From: Flavobacterium coralii | GTDB lineage: Bacteria > Bacteroidota > Bacteroidia > Flavobacteriales > Flavobacteriaceae | Length of the DNA: 64,000 nt | Assembly (NCBI RefSeq): GCF_019891545.1 | Contig: NZ_JAHDIU010000012.1 | Coordinates: 32,509-96,508 of the forward strand | Direction of reading: 5' to 3' | In this document: positions 61,273-64,000 of the stretch, one piece after another | How positions within the stretch are numbered: position 1 is the stretch's first letter | Layout: every line of letters begins with the position of its first letter | The notes under the pieces: generated by a model | Database searches by the model: none | The model's input: the letters and a program-made list of their open reading frames with translations, nothing else | Told to the model about the DNA's origin: nothing | Made by a program: the position numbers and the translations under genes

Positions 61273-63438
61273 TTATTTACATACAACTTTAAAGCTTTGC
61301 TTTTTTCCGCCTGAAGTTACGTTAACAACATATATTCCCTCTGGAAAAGAAGCAAAATCAATTCTGGCTTCTGATGTATTGTAATTTGCGTTAAATACTT
61401 TCTGGCCTAAAAGATTAATAACCTCTGCATTATTAATAGTATCATTGTTACTGATAGTTAACACATCTGTTACCGGGTTAGGATAAAATTTTAATGTATT
61501 TAATTCAGAAGGCTCTGCAAGGCTTAAAGGAGTTGCTATTGACATTGCACCTATATGAATGTCATATGTAGAACCATTAGCCACGGGGCCATCTACAGCC
61601 TGAAATGCTATTTGTACTGTCTGTCCTGTATAATCAGAAAGGTCAAGTTCAAAATCTGTAGGGACATTAGTAAGGAAATCTTCATCCGTATTCTCTGCAG
61701 AAAAAGTATATACAGGTGTCCAGTTAGAACCACACTCATCAGTTGATATAAGAATATTCAGTTTATCATCTGTATTTGCAATACCTGACGGATCAGGATT
61801 AGCATTTGTATAATCTGTAAGTGCTATTTTAAATTTAAGCACTGAATCATCCGAAAGATTAATCCTTGGAGAAATTAACCATGAATTTATCGTATTGGCC
61901 GAAAAAAAAGTAGCGGCAGTAGGTATACCTAACACGTTAGAGCTTCTCCATGTTGATGCCGTTCCCTGCGGATTAATCATAGACGGTTCAGTACCGGGTA
62001 GTGTTGTTATTGCAGCCTCATACCATCCCGGGTATGCTGCACTTAAATTGCTCCCGGTAAAAAGACTGAAATCATTTTCTACAGGCAAATTAACCGTGTT
62101 TGCAGGAGCAGGAGAAAATGTGATTATATTAGCTGCCGTATGGGTGGTATTATAGTAGTAATCAAAGCTGCCCGATTCACCACAACGCTGAAATTCATAT
62201 ACACGGGCATAATATACCTGGCCACAGTTAAGGCCGTTAATAACAGCCCTGGTAGATGTCCCGTCATAAACAATCTGTTGCCCTGAACCGCTGTAAACAG
62301 GATTTTGTATATTTTCAGCTAAACCAAATCCACTTACAGGAGGTGTAATATCAGGAGTATCGCTCATAATAACCAACCTTCTGTAACCGCTTCCGTTTTT
62401 CCATCTTATACGTACTGTAGAAGGGGTAAGTGTAGTAGCTAAAAGGTTACTTACCTGATTTAAAGGTACAGCAGGCCCTTCTATTTCAGCCATTTCAGAA
62501 TATGTAACGTTACCTGTAGTTAAGCAGGTAGCGCGTAACCTGTAATAAGTAGTTTCACCTGTAAAAACAGGTGGCTCTAATACAGTGGCCACTGCCCCCG
62601 ATATTTCTACCCATGAGGTTTGGTTAAATGACTGTTCCCATTGGTATTTTATGTTAGAAGCACCTAAAGTCTGTATTATAGCTTTTATTTTCCTAGGAGC
62701 TTCCTCAAAACAGGTGTTTATATATGCAGGGGTAACTGTAGATAGTGTTATTGCACCTGTACACGCAGCAGGTGGTGTAAAAATAATCCTTTTACCCTCT
62801 AAATATTCTAAATCTGCAATTGCATTATTAGACACTACACTTGAAGATTGAAATGATGTGCCCGGTGTAAGGCTTAAGAAAGATGCCTCATCGCCCATTC
62901 CCACCGAAGCAGAAAGTTCATCAGCAGGATTAAGTGAAGAACCGTATATATATTCTATCTTATTTGTGAACTCGAAAAGCCTGATCTTAAAAGAAGCAAA
63001 AAATGTTTCACTGGCCGTACCTGAACCTATATTAACATTATGCCACCCTACCTCAAGCATTCTGTTTGGCGGAGCGCCTATAACTCTATAGCTGATAGTG
63101 CCTGTACCCCTGTTATTATAATCCCACAACGGAGCAAGCATGGGTCCTTGGTTGGCATTATTACGCAAGTTATTATTACGAGATGTTGCACCCGGTGTAA
63201 TAGGTTTACCTAATCTAATATAACCGTTGGTACTGATACTGAACGTTGTGTAATCTACATTAGCAAAATTAAAAGTAAAACCAATAGGAATATTATCCTG
63301 TAGGCCGTTAATGCCTGTGGCAGTAGAGTTTGTTCCGTTAACCGCTACGTACGGAAAATTAGCTACACTATACGTGTAGTGAGAAACTTGTGCATTTACT
63401 CCTATACAGAATAGCAGCATTAACAGGGCACGATTCAT
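61273..63438 (-). CDS. Secreted protein with T9SS type A sorting domain
   Basis: A 721-residue exported protein with a signal peptide (MNRALLMLLFCIGVNA). Residues about 20-225 form a beta-sandwich N-domain (NIPIGFTFNFANVDYTTFSI, LAPLWDYNNRGTGTISY). Fibronectin type III-like modules and a jelly-roll-like segment (YTFSAENTDEDFLTNVP) follow. The last 75 residues (LKFYPNPVTDVLTISNND, LLGQKVF, FPEGIYVVNV) are the type A T9SS tail. A -7 element lies 25 nt upstream on the minus strand. The cargo function is unknown; an adhesin or surface enzyme is likely. Confidence 0.85.
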   Translation of the reverse strand: MNRALLMLLFCIGVNAQVSHYTYSVANFPYVAVNGTNSTATGINGLQDNIPIGFTFNFANVDYTTFSISTNGYIRLGKPITPGATSRNNNLRNNANQGPMLAPLWDYNNRGTGTISYRVIGAPPNRMLEVGWHNVNIGSGTASETFFASFKIRLFEFTNKIEYIYGSSLNPADELSASVGMGDEASFLSLTPGTSFQSSSVVSNNAIADLEYLEGKRIIFTPPAACTGAITLSTVTPAYINTCFEEAPRKIKAIIQTLGASNIKYQWEQSFNQTSWVEISGAVATVLEPPVFTGETTYYRLRATCLTTGNVTYSEMAEIEGPAVPLNQVSNLLATTLTPSTVRIRWKNGSGYRRLVIMSDTPDITPPVSGFGLAENIQNPVYSGSGQQIVYDGTSTRAVINGLNCGQVYYARVYEFQRCGESGSFDYYYNTTHTAANIITFSPAPANTVNLPVENDFSLFTGSNLSAAYPGWYEAAITTLPGTEPSMINPQGTASTWRSSNVLGIPTAATFFSANTINSWLISPRINLSDDSVLKFKIALTDYTNANPDPSGIANTDDKLNILISTDECGSNWTPVYTFSAENTDEDFLTNVPTDFELDLSDYTGQTVQIAFQAVDGPVANGSTYDIHIGAMSIATPLSLAEPSELNTLKFYPNPVTDVLTISNNDTINNAEVINLLGQKVFNANYNTSEARIDFASFPEGIYVVNVTSGGKKQSFKVVCK

Positions 63439-63462
63439 ATTATTTATTTATTAAATGTTTAG

Positions 63463-63470
63463 CAAAATTA
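63463..63470 (-). promoter_or_regulatory. Promoter -7 element of the T9SS type A gene
   Basis: TAATTTTG on the minus strand, a perfect TAnnTTTG match 24 nt before the ATG at 63438. Confidence 0.6.
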
Positions 63471-63485
63471 GCTATTAAAACAACC

Positions 63486-63519
63486 TGATAAATAAGTTGA
63501 TAATCATTTTTATTTATCA
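63486..63519. promoter_or_regulatory. Inverted repeat upstream of the T9SS type A promoter
   Basis: TGATAAATAA and TTATTTATCA are exact complements 14 nt apart and cover the expected -33 region upstream of the -7 element. It could be an operator, but the AT-rich context makes chance possible. Confidence 0.3.
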
Positions 63520-63732
63520 TGTAATAGGCTTGATAAGCAAAAGCTAAATAATGAATAAATATTTATTTAAAACATACCTAATCATAGGTATTTAATAATT
63601 CAGGAGTGGGTTATATAAATGTATCGAAGTAATCCTTAAAAGTAAATTTTATGATTTTTTTTTGTAGGATTGCATATAACAGGTAAAACTTAATACTTAT
63701 TTGGGTTTAAAAAGTACATCAACGCAAACCAA

Positions 63733-63761
63733 AAAACCCTATCCATTTTGGATAGAGTTTT
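63733..63761 (-). terminator. Distal terminator downstream of the rRNA operon
   Basis: On the minus strand AAAACTCTATCC and GGATAGGGTTTT pair with one G-U around a 5-nt loop, followed by a T run. It is the second terminator behind 5S rRNA. Confidence 0.75.
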
Positions 63762-63763
63762 CA

Positions 63764-63809
63764 AAAGAAAAGGCGATGCACCGGGGCCAGCGGCCGAACA
63801 CATCGTACC
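63764..63809 (-). other. Structured remnant between the rRNA terminators
   Basis: GGCGATG (63772-63778) can pair with CATCGTACC (63801-63809), with an inner GGCCAGCGGCC palindrome. The plus-strand sequence AAAGAAAAGGCGATG nearly repeats the 5S 3' edge AAAGAAAGGCGATG at 63852-63865, and like 5S it is followed by a terminator. It may be a decayed second 5S tail or a small RNA. Confidence 0.35.
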
Positions 63810-63815
63810 TATAAA

Positions 63816-63849
63816 GAAAAAGTCCCCTTCATCATTGATGAAGGGGACT
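63816..63849 (-). terminator. Strong rRNA terminator after 5S rRNA
   Basis: The 13-bp perfect arms AGTCCCCTTCATC and GATGAAGGGGACT flank a 3-nt loop, followed on the minus strand by a T run. It lies 8 nt past the 5S rRNA. Confidence 0.9.
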
Positions 63850-63856
63850 CTAAAGA

Positions 63857-63962
63857 AAGGCGATGACATACTCTCCCACAAGATGCAGTACCATCTGCGC
63901 AGGCGGGCTTAACTTCTCTGTTCGGGATGGGAAGAGGTGAGCCCCGCCGCAATAATCACCTT
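63857..63962 (-). rRNA. rrf: 5S ribosomal RNA
   Basis: The reverse complement reads GGTGATTATTGCGGCGGGGC, then the conserved CCATCCCGAACAGAGAAGTTAAGCC-type loop A/B segment, then GGTACTGC and GGGAGAGTATGTCATCGCC. Ends AGGTGAT and ATCGCCT pair to form helix I. Length is about 105 nt, normal for Bacteroidota. The 23S gene lies beyond the right edge on the same strand, since 63963-64000 is the 23S-5S spacer. Exact mature ends are approximate. Confidence 0.95.
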
Positions 63963-64000
63963 AAGTTTTTCAAGGCAAGAGCCATTAGCCAACAGGCATT

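Larger units (their letters stand above)
63439..63732. other. AT-rich intergenic region without a gene
   Basis: The gap between the T9SS gene and the rRNA terminators. It holds a minus-strand promoter and an inverted repeat near the T9SS gene, and otherwise nothing I can identify. Reading frames here are short and unsupported. Confidence 0.7.

Noticed and set aside
63690-63881. A 63-codon frame overlapping the 5S rRNA and its terminators
   Set aside because: It reads through the 5S 3' end and two terminator stems; its composition follows the RNA, not a protein.
1-64000. CRISPR arrays, prophage, insertion sequences, tRNA genes
   Set aside because: No regular repeat-spacer array, phage structural genes, transposases or cloverleaf sequences were seen. 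The only repeat pair found is the GIY-YIG-flanking palindrome.

Overview
The window reads as a chromosomal segment of a Flavobacteriaceae bacterium (Bacteroidota), probably Flavobacterium or a close relative. The signs are two secreted proteins with type IX secretion (T9SS) sorting domains (one type B, one type A), repeated TAnnTTTG promoter -7 elements and no strong Shine-Dalgarno sequences. Typical Flavobacteria genes are also present: DUF349, DUF5606, OstA-like, COX15/CtaA, Mqo and the RDD/SpoIIM/DUF4129/DUF4350/MoxR/DUF58 block. No prophage, transposase, CRISPR array or tRNA gene was seen. A 5S rRNA gene on the minus strand at the right edge marks the end of an rRNA operon that continues beyond the window.

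Layout. 1-3.4 kb: the start of a GNAT/FemAB-like gene and a large modular T9SS type B protein. 3.4-14.5 kb: a TRIC/RDD pair facing a tightly coupled plus-strand operon (SpoIIM, membrane protein, DUF4129, DUF4350, MoxR ATPase, DUF58, SpoU-type RNA methylase, M48 peptidase). 14.5-20 kb: ArsR regulator with an SDR enzyme, RelA/SpoT, Fur and PurA. 20-24.3 kb: a minus-strand accessory locus with a PixA/AidA-family inclusion-body protein, two unrecognised small proteins, and a TPR histidine kinase with a LytTR response regulator. 24.5-40.5 kb: mainly housekeeping genes (OstA-like, aminotransferase, TPR protein, AroE, DUF349, MazG, DUF5606, peptide deformylase, FUSC membrane protein, Mqo, RuvX, methyltransferase). 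40.6-49.2 kb: DapD and a surface-glycan/LPS-core island with a GT2-GT9 fusion, a further GT2, a Kdo/WaaP-like kinase, three more glycosyltransferases and a DegT-type sugar aminotransferase. 49.2-52.5 kb: TsaC/Sua5, CCA-adding enzyme, heme A synthase, CsbD. 52.6-58.7 kb: a GlgE-pathway operon (glgE, maltokinase, glgB) interrupted by a GIY-YIG gene with a palindromic repeat unit on each side. 58.7-63.4 kb: alpha/beta hydrolase, two tandem MsrB enzymes, an endonuclease III-like protein with an altered Fe-S ligand set, and a T9SS type A protein. 63.8-64 kb: tandem rRNA terminators and 5S rRNA.

The best candidate for an undescribed system is the 20-24.3 kb locus. A LytTR two-component system sits between an orphan 148-residue protein and a PixA-like protein plus a cysteine-tipped partner. 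Upstream of the partner gene lies a direct repeat with 21-bp period, the geometry expected of a LytTR operator, and a separate leader element is shared by both small-protein promoters. The second candidate is the GIY-YIG gene with its palindromic repeats inside the GlgE operon, which looks like a small mobile unit. The remaining points of interest are the GT2-GT9 fusion, the MoxR/DUF58/M48 operon, the Nth-like protein with His in place of a cluster cysteine, and the structured sequence between the two rRNA terminators. All functions are inferred by reading the sequence; no database search was run.
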